From the NCBI GenBank assembly GCA_907165275.2, contig OU015657.1, positions 10,439,001 to 10,503,000 on the forward strand: a stretch of 64,000 bases of DNA, given 5' to 3'. This DNA is from Zygaena filipendulae (Eukaryota; Arthropoda; Insecta; Lepidoptera; Zygaenidae). Numbering within the stretch: the stretch's first letter is position 1; the number at the start of each line of letters is the position of its first letter. Made by a program: the position numbers and the translations under genes. Below are positions 53,724 to 64,000 of this stretch, one piece after another. The notes beneath the pieces are model-generated. The model was not told the origin of the DNA and did not search any database. It saw only the letters and a list, made by a program, of their open reading frames with translations.

Positions 53724-53900
53724 AGTAGCTGTCCCCCGCGGTTTCGCCCGCAGTAATTTCGGAGTTCCCGCAGGAATTCCAGGATAAATTACAGATATAA
53801 ATCTTCCTCATAAATCACTCTATCTATTGATGAAAATCCGTTCATTAGTTTTTGAGTTTATCACGAACAGACAGCGGATGTGACTTCATTTTATACTGTG
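53724..53900 (-). mobile_element. Helitron-like, subfamily of 13795
   Basis: gtagctgtcccccgcggttt, hairpin, gttcccgcaggaattccagg, tataaatcttcctcataaat, cgaacagacagcggatgtga. CTAG is mutated to GTAG. The interior matches the mirrored 13795-14000 copy. Confidence 0.75.
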
Positions 53901-53904
53901 TAAA

Positions 53905-54480
53905 GAAGATAGCGGTTGCCTGCGGTTTCACTACAGTGAATTTGACGATCGGGAACTATTTATTTCTAGTTATAATTCTGAAATATATTGCTCAATGACT
54001 AGTTTTGTATCGGTGAAATATTTTTCACTAATAAAAACTGTTTAGTAGTCGAAGAGATTACTTATCCCCTTCACAAACCTAAAGTGGTGTTTCACTAGTT
54101 ATACCTCTAGTAAATACAGCCGGAAAAATATACAATGCCATAATTTTAAACTCAAAAGCATAGTTTGAAAATTATACATGTCCTAATTTATTCCAGTATT
54201 TGCTTCCACTTTAATCTAGTACCTCTACATTATTTGAGTTTCATAAAATAAACAATCTTTCTGCTTTGTTGTTTGAATTCATTTAACTGCGCACAGAAGT
54301 TTTAGTTTCGAATGAGCATTGTCTGAACTTCGTCCTAGCTGTCCGCTCTCTACTCGACACAACGGTTCAATTTACATTTCCCGCATAGTTTCAGGGCAAA
54401 AGTATTTTTGTGTGTTTGCAAAACGAAATATCTATTAGATTAAAAATAAAGATACTACGTACATTTAGTTTCGTAAATAA
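53905..54480. other. Unrecognised stretch
   Basis: A short ggttgcctgcggtttcacta (53914-53933) hints at another decayed Helitron-like end. Otherwise plain AT-rich. Confidence 0.4.
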
Positions 54481-54493
54481 ACGGCTGCACTTA

Positions 54494-54730
54494 CCGCCGC
54501 ACTCAGAGTCGACTTTAATGATTACTTAGTTAAGTATAGATTTTTAAAACAAAACTGCCGCAATCAGACAATTTTAATAAATTAATGTTAATTAGCATTT
54601 AACTAATTAAGTTACATCTCATTAAATGCCAATTAACATTAATTTACTGAACGTCTCAGATTGCGGCAGTTTTGTTTTAAAAATCTATACTTAACTAAGT
54701 AATCATTAAAGTCGACTCTGAGTGCGGCCG
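54494..54730. mobile_element. MITE 'ccgcactcagagtcgac' nested in a relative
   Basis: 237 bp, both ends perfect, TTA at 54491-54493 and 54731-54733. Upstream cggctgcac and downstream gagtcgttttaatgattacc join through a single TTA to give the terminal repeat of another family member. Confidence 0.92.
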
Positions 54731-54733
54731 TTA

Positions 54734-54880
54734 GAGTCGTTTTAATGATTACCTACTTAATTATTAGTAAAAAATTTAAAAACAAAACTGCCGCACTCAG
54801 ATATTTTCGTAAAATTAATGTTAATTGGCATTCAATTAAATTTAACATAATTACTTAACTAAGTTATTTAAGGTTGTCTC
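54734..54880. mobile_element. Older member of the same MITE, left half
   Basis: gagtcgttttaatgattacc, aaacaaaactgccgcactca and ttaatgttaattggcattca match the left arm and centre. The right arm is lost. Its first ~9 bases are at 54483-54490, separated by the nested insertion. Confidence 0.82.
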
Positions 54881-55660
54881 TGTGATTTATCAGTGTTTTT
54901 TTTTTTTATTTAGATTTTCATAAATTATTGAAAGCTTTATATTTCTACGTATACGTCTCTCGTTCAGCCTTACAGCCTGTATATAATAGATAGTAGAAAG
55001 TTTATAAAATGTATGCTATCTGTACTAGATTTTATTTTGTTACAATCTGAGGTTTAGTAGCCTTTTCAGAAAAGACCTAAAAAAAAATTAGTTGAAAAAA
55101 ATTATTTGACCGCATATTTGATATTACATTCTATTTGAACACAAGCCGTCGTCCATTATCCATTTAGATTTTAAGAGTGAGGTATGTTGACCTGAATAGC
55201 GGTGGTTTGGTGTGCGCTCGTCAAATCTGACGATCACATAAATACGAATATACAATTATACATTACGTGGTCACTGGTCAGGCTGTGCCATGCACTCAGC
55301 TATAGTCAGTTGATTCATTCGCGGCGATTCACACGCCTTTTTAATGTTTTTAAAAAAAACGTTACAATCTATTTAGAAAAAAAAAAAAACAAAACTTGCC
55401 CTCTCCCTTGTGATTAACAACCCGTCAATTAACGCATTTGCAGCTGTTTTTTTCTTTTGCTATGCATTTACAATTTCTCTTCGTCGCGCCAAGCGACACA
55501 CCAGACGCTTTAGATATACATACCTAACCCAAAGACAAATCGACTATCGAGTCCAAAATCGCCAATTTGTCTGAACTAATTTCACTTTAAATTTCGACTT
55601 GTGCGAGGCGAGAGATCAAAGATAAATCGTACAGTGTTCTTGTATCGAATTTGATCACGA
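54881..55660. other. Unrecognised stretch
   Basis: AT-rich, T- and A-runs near 54897 and 55378. No gene is supported. Confidence 0.45.
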
Positions 55661-55772
55661 TGCCAGATCTAGAATACAGCCCTAAAGCGACCAGTCATGC
55701 CGCGCCTCGGCGCACCGCCGCTGACCATCGAATGGCAGTCGGAAGCGTTACCATAAAACCCGGCTCCACTTA
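55661..55772. other. GC-rich island, open on both strands
   Basis: Plus strand: ATG at 55661 gives 37 codons (MPDLEYSPKATSHAAPRR...) to a TAA, with gtaaat just at the stop. Minus strand: an acceptor-like ctcatttacttaag precedes a frame of ~32 codons (GAGFYGNASDCHSMVSGG...) to a stop. Either could be an exon end. The evidence is too thin to choose. Confidence 0.25.
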
Positions 55773-55962
55773 AGTAAATGAGTTGGAAAAATCGCGGCTA
55801 ATCTACAGCCATAACTACGGCATTTGCAAGCTCGTTATCGTCTTCCGATGAAATTAGCTCTAATGTTTTAATCCGTAACGTTGTTTCATGCAAATTTTAT
55901 GAATACCGGTTACTGTAGTATGTATTTTAAAACATTAGGATTCACCGGTCTTTGGAAATTTA

Positions 55963-56110
55963 TTTATTTATTTATTTATTTATTCTTCTTGCACAAAATA
56001 ATACAAATGGCGAACTTAATGCCTTGCGGCATTCTCTGACAGTTAACCATTGGGTTGACAGAGAGATAAAAGGGAAGGGGTGTGCAACCTACGGAAAAAC
56101 GAAAAATAAA
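55963..56110 (-). mobile_element. LINE 3' end with (ttta)n, minus strand
   Basis: (ttta)n then ttcttcttgcacaaaataat, acaaatggcgaacttaatgc, cttgcggcattctctgacag and ttaaccattgggttgaca. It mirrors the plus-strand tail at 13556-13632 and is the end of a widespread lepidopteran non-LTR family. Confidence 0.65.
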
Positions 56111-56970
56111 TAAAAATAATAGTATTAAAACTAAAAAGTTATAAACTAAGACATAAAAAATTAAAATTAAAATAGGAAATAGATTGATTGAATCGAATAC
56201 ATATTTTTAGAACGTCACAGCACAACTACTCTGGCCTCAATTAGGCAGATTTTGTGTACTGTAATCGGTAGATATAAGAACTTCAGTACTCCACAAAGCA
56301 TTTTGTTCAAATCTGGACTTTATTTTTTTTTAATAATGGCTTAGGTATCTTTGTGACAGGTCGGTCCGGATCAGGTCTAGAAAGCACTCAAAAGGGAAAC
56401 ATTTAAGGAAGCAGCAACCAACGAGCTTACCAATATGGTTTGGGTTTATGGGTTATGGCTTAGGTAAACATCAAGCGAGGATTACGAATTTAGACGAGTC
56501 AACGCGCAAGGCAACAAACATTCTCGTAGCCATTGATCGTTTGAGTACAGGCAGTACGGGGCTACAGAATTTCTGGATGATAATTTATAGACAAAGTTGC
56601 CTACGCAGCTTCGATGTTAGGAACGCGTAAGCTTAGCAGTTGCTCACTTTCTAGTTGCTTGCATGTGAATGTGAAACTAAGGCCAAGTTCCAAAAAAGTT
56701 TTGGATTTATAGCAGTATGTCGATGTCGCATTTCGACTGATTACACCAGTGATCGGAAATATGGCCACGAATCCCTTTATAAACCTCATCTCGCAAAATA
56801 GTTTCCTTGTTTTCAACTTGGGACGTTTTTTCCTTATAAGCAAAAGAGGTAAACTCTTCTAAAAAGATAAAACGTATCAGTGTGTCTCTTACTTGCGTGC
56901 TTAGTTTTAATGCACTTATTGGATAATTCAAATTCAATAAAATAAATAATAATAAATAAAATAATCTATA
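56111..56970. other. Unrecognised stretch
   Basis: No supported gene. Frames at 56448 and 56601-56937 overlap on opposite strands without recognisable content. Confidence 0.4.
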
Positions 56971-56971
56971 A

Positions 56972-57155
56972 TCCTACTAATGTTATAAATGTGAAATTGT
57001 GGATGTTTGGATATTTGGATGTTTGGATGTTTGTTACTCAATCACGCAAAAACGGCTGAACGGATTTGGATAAAATTTGGCATGCACGTTGTCAGGGGTA
57101 CACAGAAGGACATAGGGTACTTTTTATCTCGGAATTCTCTCGAGAAGATATTCTC
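56972..57155 (+). mobile_element. Helitron-like, 5' part of the 21264 type
   Basis: A|TCCTACTAATGTTATAAATG, tggatgtttggatatttgga, caatcacgcaaaaacggctg, gtcaggggtacacagaagga, catagggtactttttatctc. The last ~45 bases with hairpin and CTAG are missing after ggaattctctcgagaag. The 77- and 93-codon frames here are spurious. Confidence 0.82.
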
Positions 57156-57604
57156 TCTCAGATATTTGGGATTTGAATCGATTACTGAATATTCTCTTTC
57201 TATAATTATGTTCCATTTAACTTTACACCCTGTATACTGAGAACATACTTTTTCTAAAACGCGAATAATATGTACAGATGAATATACATAGACTCTTCTG
57301 CTCTTCTGCAGTTCTCTGTACATACATGTATTACGACTATCTTTTAATTAAACTCGCTTCGTGTTTTTAGCTGTCACGTAGCAACTGTAATTCCTGCGTT
57401 ATGAACGATATAAATTTCTACCTGTAATTTTATTCCGTTGTAACTAAGCTAAAAATATGTCACGCTCTAGGTTTATTAAAAAATTTCTGAACATTTTGTG
57501 TGTGTTATCATAGTCTTTTGACAACGTATTTTGTTAATTTATAATATAATTTTTTTTTTATAAATTGTAGTTTTATTAATGATAGAGGTAAAACTTATAA
57601 AAGA

Positions 57605-57765
57605 CTAGCTGTTCCCTGCAGTTTCTCCTACCTATTTCGGAGTTCCGACGGGAATTCCACTGTAAAAAATAAACTATGTCTTACCCTATACCCCTGACAT
57701 GCAAGATGGTCGGTTAAGTAGATTAACAAACAAAAAAGGCACAATCGTATTTAATATATTACTTA
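57605..57765 (-). mobile_element. Helitron-like, 3' part
   Basis: A|CTAGCTGTTCCCTGCAG, agttccgacgggaattccac, ttaccctatacccctgacat, then a shortened end (acaaacaaaaaaggcacaat). The 5' terminus is decayed. Confidence 0.75.
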
Positions 57766-58320
57766 CGTCTTATAACTGAAACTTATTTTAAAACTGGACT
57801 GATATAATTAAAATGTTGTACGAGATGCTTTAATTCTTCTTTTCATCTGATGTGCATGCAGTTTTATAAAAATTGTAATATTTATAAACATTCGGGATAA
57901 CTCCTGAATATAATTTATTCACATTTTCATATACTTAATTATTACTTTTTTGCATCACAAGTCACAACACAACTCGTGAAAGTCTAATCTACGTCGTAGC
58001 ACTTGCCTACGTCGTAGCAACATTATATGTAGTTCCTCGCTCACAAATTAATTATAACCAAGTTTTGAATTAAGAGTCTATTATAAACAACTAGTATTAT
58101 GTACGTACATAGATACTGCATGGATGTTTAATTAAAAGGATAACTTTGGCATTTATTTATGTTCGTACCTACACTACTGTAGTTCTAACTACGGTTGGAA
58201 CCACAATTAATATTCAAGATGTGTGGTCTAGTCTTCAAATAGATTCAGTTTAATTAAGTTAAATTTGTTAGCCGAGTTGGAGACTTGTACAAAAGCAATA
58301 TTAAACAGGCCGGCTGCTTG
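57766..58320. other. Unrecognised stretch
   Basis: AT-rich; a short direct repeat ctacgtcgtagca occurs at about 57990 and 58010. No gene. Confidence 0.45.
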
Positions 58321-58589
58321 CTGTCTCTGGTGGAGACAGGTATAGAGACAGTTAATGTGTAGGTCTAGAGAGCTGTCAAATGTCGGATAAACAATCCTTA
58401 ATAGCTTTGACTATTGTAACAAAACACACAAACAAAACAAATTTTAAATACCTGTTGAAATAAAGAAAAAAAAACTGGATAATCTGGCAAAAAAAAAATT
58501 GTTACACAATTATGACATTCATCTTGTTTACAATTTACAAAATATGTTGTTTCACAGCTATTATTAGCAAATAGGTATGCATGTCTTTG

Positions 58590-58625
58590 TGCACTGTCCC
58601 AATGAATAAATAAATAAATAAACAT
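58590..58625 (+). mobile_element. LINE 3' tail fragment
   Basis: tgtgcactgtcccaatgaat followed by (aaat)n. Probably the tail of a truncated non-LTR copy. Confidence 0.4.
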
Positions 58626-58716
58626 ACAAACTAATGAATCTTTTACAATAGCTGTGGTTTTTGTCATAGATTCACAACAAATAAAGACGTGTGCCTATAT
58701 GGTTTTGGCACACATA

Positions 58717-59094
58717 CACACATCAAAAGTGTCTAGGGATCAAGTACATTTTTTCAAGATTTTTAGCATGCCAAATCGCTGCGAATCTGTGATTCGTATC
58801 AATCGAAGGAACACAGAGTATTAATTTGTTTAGTCATTACAATATAAGTTTCAAAATCCCCTGTTTTTGCCTTTTTTTGCTATTTTATTGTCGACTTGGA
58901 ATTGGTTCAATTTCTCACAACTTACAAAAAATGAAATTTTTCTTAATTTATTTAAAATGTGGGGATGAGTTGTTATTTTAGATATGGGAAATAAGGTAGG
59001 CGGCCAGTCCAGAAGATTAAATTAGATTTAAATTAATTGAGTTTCGTTTTATAGCAAAAAATGTTCTTGATCCCTAGACACTTTTGATGTGTGT
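58717..59094. mobile_element. MITE, 'cacacatcaaaagtgtctag' ends, 378 bp
   Basis: TA|CACACATCAAAAGTGTCTAG then ggatcaagtacattttttc on the left is mirrored by atgttcttgatccctagaca then cttttgatgtgtg|TA on the right. ~40-base arms, TA flanks, no ORF. Confidence 0.85.
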
Positions 59095-59462
59095 ATTATG
59101 CCTTGATTCGAATCATTTTGCATACGACTGATGCGTAAATACGGCTGGCCGTTTATAACGTATGTACATTTTTCTTAATTCCGGTATGCCCGTTCGTAGT
59201 TGGCCATAGATAAGGTGAATATAAGTTAAATTCCTCCCAAACATTTCGCTAGACCCGTTCTTAATTAAGTTTAGTGTCGGTACGCGCCCGTAAATGAGTA
59301 AAACAGCGCCTATATTCACCTGAGAAGTAAATGAGTTTTTTCGTGTATTATATTTCTACAGATGTGGATGTATCCTAAGCTTATATTATGTACAATTTAT
59401 TTCGTTATGGTTATATTATACATACATATGATATTTGTTATACTCGTAGCTTATATTAATAA

Positions 59463-59681
59463 CTAGTTGTGCCCCGCGGTTCCAACCGCGATAATTTCAG
59501 AGTTCCAGTCGGAATTCCAGGATAAAAAGTACCCTATGTGTTAATCTGATGTATGAGCTATATTATTGTAAAGTTTCATTTAAATCCATCCAGTAGTTTT
59601 TGTGTGAAAGAGTAACAAACATCCATCCATCCATCTATCCACACATACTTACAAACTTTCGCTTTTATAATATTAGTAGGA
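59463..59681 (-). mobile_element. Helitron-like, 'atccatccag' subfamily
   Basis: A|CTAGTTGTGCCCCGCGG, ggttccaaccgcgataattt (hairpin with changes), gtgttaatctgatgtatgag, aaatccatccagtagttttt, (catc)n, 5' end rc TCCTACTAATATTATAAAAG|T. 219 bp, the same length as 38512-38730. Confidence 0.92.
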
Positions 59682-59739
59682 TTAATTATGTGACTCAAAT
59701 ACATTTCGACATTTGTTTTTTTGTCAGTGCATGAACCAT

Positions 59740-60060
59740 ATAGCAATGTTTCATGTACAGACAAGTGACAATCAAACCTATTTGCGAATACATTCAGGAT
59801 GGTGATGGGGCTGGCCCGGAGCCTGCGCGCCAGGGACGTGCACCGTTTCCGCATGGTCGTGTAAAAACAGTCGACACGCGACTCGGCCAACATCCCCGAC
59901 GCGCTGCAGTGCCGAGGCAGCCCCATCAGCACCCAGAATGCATTATTAAACTGGACACGAAGGGCGCCGTACTGCTTCTGCGTATAGTTCACCCACAGGC
60001 CGCACGTGTAGGTAGAAGAACGTACAAAATGCTCTAAAAAGTGTAATTTCGACGCTCCCT
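59740..60060 (-). pseudogene. LINE remnant, RT C-terminal domain
   Basis: The minus-strand frame contains LEHFVRSSTYTCGLWVNYTQ, then YGALRVQFNNAFWVLMGLPR, CSASGMLAESRVDCFYTTMR and KRCTSLARRLRASPITIL. This is the conserved region after the RT catalytic core in a common lepidopteran non-LTR family (LW..Y.......L.V.YNN..R.LLGLPR.CSAS.MF...), including the cysteine and arginine pattern. The ORF then runs into the 59463-59681 Helitron-like element, so its last ~40 codons are not LINE. EN and RT catalytic motifs are missing. Confidence 0.72.
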
Positions 60061-60369
60061 CGAGCACGTACGTACGTAATATTGAAGTTAATCTAAAATT
60101 AATTATTCTACACACAGATACAACGTTTTGGATGTTTTTGCTTAGTGCCTCATAACATTTTGATCAGTCGATGATTAGATTAGATGAGAGAGATATACAG
60201 GGTGGATTTTTCAAGTGAAAATCTGAAAATTCGACAAATACCGACAAACACACAATGAAGTCTCGGGGCTGCAAAATTGTAAAAGAAGTTGGTTAACAAA
60301 CGGTCGACTTTTTTATAATGACGAGGCTAGAACACGCTGTCGTTTTGTACATATTTGTGAGCATCCTGC

Positions 60370-60594
60370 GGAGCTAGGATGCGCAACATGATATGTTTAT
60401 CGAACGAAAGATAAAATTGTCGACGCGACAAATATTTGTGGGCGTCCAAGCAAAAAAGTGCAGTAGTGGGGTATTGAGTTAAGACTAGATTCGGTTAAAC
60501 ATTTTTTACCACTGGTAGACAAAACGATATATTATGTCGACGAGAATCGATAAAATGGCTCGATAAAATTTATCATGTTGCGCATCCTAGCTCC
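60370..60594. mobile_element. MITE, 'ggagctaggatgcgcaacat' ends, 225 bp
   Basis: Left ggagctaggatgcgcaacat then gatatgtttatcga, right tcgataaaatttatcatgtt then gcgcatcctagctcc. Arms ~35 bases, extended by gtcgac on both sides. No clear target duplication. Confidence 0.82.
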
Positions 60595-60672
60595 ACTGAC
60601 GTGCTTAGTTAGATTCGAACTGTGACCACAACAGGGTACAATGGTACCGATAAACAGCAGAGTTATACAATA

Positions 60673-60867
60673 CTAGCTGTTCCCCGCGATTTTGCATGGC
60701 ATTGCAAATTAATTTCGGAGTTTCCACGAGAATTCCATGATAAAAAAGTAAGTACCCTTCCTTATACAACGTGTATGTAAAAAATCATGATGATTGGTTG
60801 AGTAGTTAAGGCGTGAAAGCGCAATAAACAAACAAACTCGTATTCTCATTTATAATATTAGTTGAGA
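60673..60867 (-). mobile_element. Helitron-like, hairpin decayed
   Basis: A|CTAGCTGTTCCCCGCGA then ttttgcatggcattgcaaat replaces the usual hairpin with a different one (tttgcatggcattgcaaa). The rest (ttggttgagtagttaaggcg, rc 5' TCTCAACTAATATTATAAAT|T) is standard. Confidence 0.8.
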
Positions 60868-60924
60868 TACCGACGAAATACATATATTATACCAACATGA
60901 ATTTTTATATAACAGATTTAATCA

Positions 60925-61165
60925 AATCCGACCAAACCAGTTTAGGTTGGCTGTCAGTTCAGTTAAATCGATCTTCTCGGTCAAGCGGCTATATTTCACA
61001 GTCGAGTTAGCGAGAGGGCGCGAGGGGAGAGCCGGGTTGGGGAGGCCTCGTCGGGCCTGTCCCAGTGACCGCCAGTCTAATTGTGTTTCACGCCGCAGTG
61101 TCCCCGAACTTAGATCACTTATCTCGGTGGGCACATCAGCTTTCTTAAACGAAGCGCACAATAAT
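60925..61165. other. GC-rich island with an open minus-strand frame
   Basis: The minus strand is open from 61161 to 60922, with protein-like composition (ADVPTEISDLSSGTLRRE, then LTEKIDLTELTANLNWF). The plus strand is open too, with an initiator-like tcagttcagtt near 60955. No consensus splice sites flank either frame and no family is recognised. It may be an exon, a promoter region or an old gene fragment. Confidence 0.25.
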
Positions 61166-61169
61166 TAAT

Positions 61170-63481
61170 CAGTTGTTATTAAACTAAGAAATTTCTTCGC
61201 CATTTTTTTAGAGTTTGATTAATATTAGATATATCTACATATGTAGATTCCCGATGTTTCCCCGGGGATCCACTTGGAGAGATGCGACACCGGAAGCGTT
61301 TAAAAAACTAAAAACTACACAAGTTGGCATTTACATTGGAGCATAACATGGCACAACGTTTCTTAAATGTTTTACAAAAAGTGGCCGGCGAACTTTTTTC
61401 TTATTTCTTTGATCTTTTTTCGAGTAACACTGGTGGTTTAAAAAAAAGGAATCATAAACCACTATCATCTGTCTAATGTTGCTTAAAAGAGCCCATCGAC
61501 ACTGCCTTGAAGCAAAAAGTTACTATGGATCAATGCAATAACTTCCTGACCAACTTTGGAATCCCTAATCAAATCCCCCTGACCGCTTCTTACATTGGTA
61601 AGGTTAAGGTTGGCACAAAACCCATTCATAAATCGGTTCAGCGGTTAGTATGAAAGTGCCGACTCTTAAAACGTAGTGATTATTTGCTCAGCGGCTTAAA
61701 TATCAGAAATATATGAATGCAACAAAAGTTACATAATTGCCCTGCTGTAGTTGTTCGGATAAAACTTATTCTTAATATGGCGACAGTAGTAATATAAGTG
61801 CAACAAGTAATATTAAAGCCTTAGTTGATGCAAGCAAATGTTTTAATTTCGTGCGATGAGCAACTCCAACCGGTCCTATAGGTATAATAGGTATATACAT
61901 ATACCGTAATAAAAGGTTCGTCTAAATTAACTGAATGGTTCATTCTCTTTTATGTTCCTGCACGTACCTACCTAGATTGGCACTTTCGTGATTTCTTGAA
62001 TATATATAGAAATATTCTCCGTTCTGCCCGCGATTTTCATATATGTAGTAAACACATCAGACGTGTTTTTTAAAGTGTTCAAGTAACTATAATTATTTTC
62101 GTCAAAAAGAACAAGCACAAGTGGTACAAATAAAAGGTAGATAATTTAGGTTAATATTTTATCTGAACAGTAAAAATGTACAAAGCATTGTTTACAATTG
62201 GTTTACTGTCCCATTTATTGTATTAAACGTTCCATTTCTTTTTTAATTCAATCTTATTTGGTTAGAATTTATGTTCCGTCTCTATTCTTCCCGAACTGGA
62301 ACAAGTTCTACGTGTAGGATTTATTTATTGTATTATTTATTTCATTATCGAGAAAAACGACATCTCGCCCAGAGGCAACCCAATAAAGATTCCTACCGAA
62401 CGTAATCTGATTAATAATCCGAAGCCACTGCTCTAGATCCACGCGTGTAATTCACGTAGCTTAGTCGAATTACATACCTAACGAAATTGTATTGTATATA
62501 CAATAGTAGTCAGAGATGGGGTGCTAATCCGAGAGACCTTTAAAGCATCACTGATAACTTTTGTAAATGGTATTTAAATTTAGTCTGTAAACTTAAAACG
62601 GTTATCAAAGACTTTATGGTGAAGGGAAACATCGCGGGGTAGGTTCAAAATCTCCACTGGGCCTGCATGGTGGCCTATCGCCCATACACAACGCATTAAG
62701 GTAGCTAGGGCAAGCTGCCAGTAGTGGGAATAATAATAGTTATAATAAAATGAGACTATAAAATCACAATGAACCAAGAAAATTTTTTTTAGGAGAGACC
62801 CTTAATCATTGGCCCCAAAAATGACCTCTCATGTAAACTCAGACACCATAGCTAATTGTAGGGTCGCAAAAGCGCACTTTTTTGTTAAATATTTTTAAAA
62901 GTGTCGCCGGCAAACTTGTTGCGTTATGAGAAATTTTTAAGCTAAAGTTATTTGTCATCATGAACACTTTTATACCCTTTAGGCTTCACACTTCCATTCC
63001 AACTAACGGATTATACTTCATTTGTACCTCTCTGTAACAAAGTATCAATAGCACGAAGAATAGTTATAGTTTCTAGAATAAGATACCGTACCGACGATGA
63101 TTCACATCTTATAGACCATAGAGGTAAAAAATAGTACATTACGATACAAGTGCGTAATGTTGGTTATAACATATTGTAACAACAGAGAGAGAATATTACC
63201 CACGAGGCGAGGGCGAGGGCGTAGTGGAGCCGAGTGTGTATAACCAAATACGCACGTGTATCGTACGATGTCTTTCAACTCACTCTTGTGAGTGCGCTAA
63301 GTTAAGGTAGGTACTTAAGTAGGTACTTTAACTTAACGTAGATTGCGAAAAGCCGTCACAAAATAGGTAAAAGTGTACAAATTAATATCTAAAATAAGGA
63401 GGCAAACTGACCATGTTATAACCCAATAGTCAGTTATAGCGTATAAATAACATGTGTGTTAACAGCTGCTTTATATATCTA
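61170..63481. other. Mostly AT-rich, nothing recognised
   Basis: A minus-strand frame at 62580-62777 includes HYWQLALATLMRCVWAIGHH, which could be a transposon remnant but is not identifiable. cgaggcgagggcgagggcgt at 63200 is a short GC-rich motif common in such genomes. Confidence 0.4.
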
Positions 63482-63702
63482 TTAGATGTGCCCCGCAGTT
63501 TCACCCGCGTTAATTTCAGAGTTCCCGCGGGAATTCCGGGATAAAAAGTACCCTATGTGTTAATCTGATGTATAAGCTATATATTATTGTAAAGTTTCAT
63601 TTAAATCCATCCAGTAGTTTTTGCATGAAAGAGTAACAAACATCCATCCATCCATCCATCCATACATTCCTACAAACTTATGCGTTTATAATATTAGTAG
63701 GA
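63482..63702 (-). mobile_element. Helitron-like, 'atccatccag' subfamily
   Basis: A TTAG (mutated CTAG) then atgtgccccgcagtttcacc, gttcccgcgggaattccggg, gtgttaatctgatgtataag, (catc)n of ~6 units, and 5' end rc TCCTACTAATATTATAAACG|T. Nearly identical to 38512-38730 over its whole length. Confidence 0.92.
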
Positions 63703-64000
63703 TAACCAGTGAGTTTAGAAGTAATTTATGAAAGAGTTTGTTGAAAAAAAAACTTGTGGGACCTATCTATTGGATTACGTATGCGTCCTTTGAGTTATTT
63801 TGTTCCAACTAGTAGGGCTTGTGTCCTGGAAATGCCTGGAAAAGACCGATCAGAGAGTAAAGATCCACTTGCAATCCTCAAACACCTTCGCCTTGTAACC
63901 GTACTGCACACCTATTACCAAATCTCTGCCTACCAAAGCTAAAGATTTTTAAAAGAAAACAATACCAGTGATTTTAATTTTTTTTTGTTTTTCATTTTGG

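Noticed and set aside
59576..59740. C-terminal part of the 179-codon minus-strand frame
   Set aside because: This part is translated Helitron-like sequence including the (atcc)n repeat. Only the upstream part is LINE-derived.
57225..60210. Large element bounded by accctgtata (57236) and tatacagggtgg (60196)
   Set aside because: The two motifs face away from each other, so they cannot be the two ends of one element. No partner end was found for either.

Overview
The window looks like nuclear DNA of a butterfly or moth (Lepidoptera). It is AT-rich and gene-poor, and packed with repeat families typical of that order. The most abundant is a short Helitron-like family whose 3' end carries a CGCGG-GTGAAA-CCGCG hairpin followed by CTAG. 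There are also elements with the 'ggccaagtgcgaatcggactcgc' head, many short foldback (MITE) elements, and LINE tails ending in AAATA-type microsatellites. No bacterial-type operon, CRISPR array, rRNA or confident tRNA gene is visible. Most of the sequence reads as intron or intergenic DNA.

Layout. 1-12.6 kb: a rearranged block. A 2.3-kb direct repeat (1-2313 and 8905-11227) is combined with an inverted repeat (about 3252-4911 against 11701-12604), and two large foldback elements lie between them at 6.1-7.1 kb. 12.6-43 kb: many Helitron-like copies, often adjacent or nested, several MITEs, old LINE remnants, and two exon-like islands on the minus strand (14775-14844 and 35807-35849) with good splice or start signals. 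43.5-48.3 kb: one apparently intact CR1/Jockey-type non-LTR retrotransposon on the minus strand, with a PHD-finger ORF1 and an endonuclease/reverse-transcriptase ORF2. 49.4-52 kb: a dispersed repeat shared with 7.4-7.8 kb, an unrecognised 119-codon ORF, a 40-bp near-perfect palindrome, and the best host exon, 51147-51291 on the plus strand. That exon resembles the start of the prodomain of an ADAM10/Kuzbanian-type metalloprotease. 52-64 kb: more Helitron-like elements, nested MITEs and LINE fragments.

The cellular genes, if real, are represented only by single exons in very long repeat-filled introns. The best-supported biology is the transposable-element stratigraphy. A MITE at 22.8 kb supplies the empty site for a Helitron-like insertion at 38.5 kb, showing precise A|T insertion with no target duplication. 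A foldback MITE at 54.5 kb sits inside the terminal repeat of a relative and shows a TTA target duplication. No new multi-gene system could be demonstrated.
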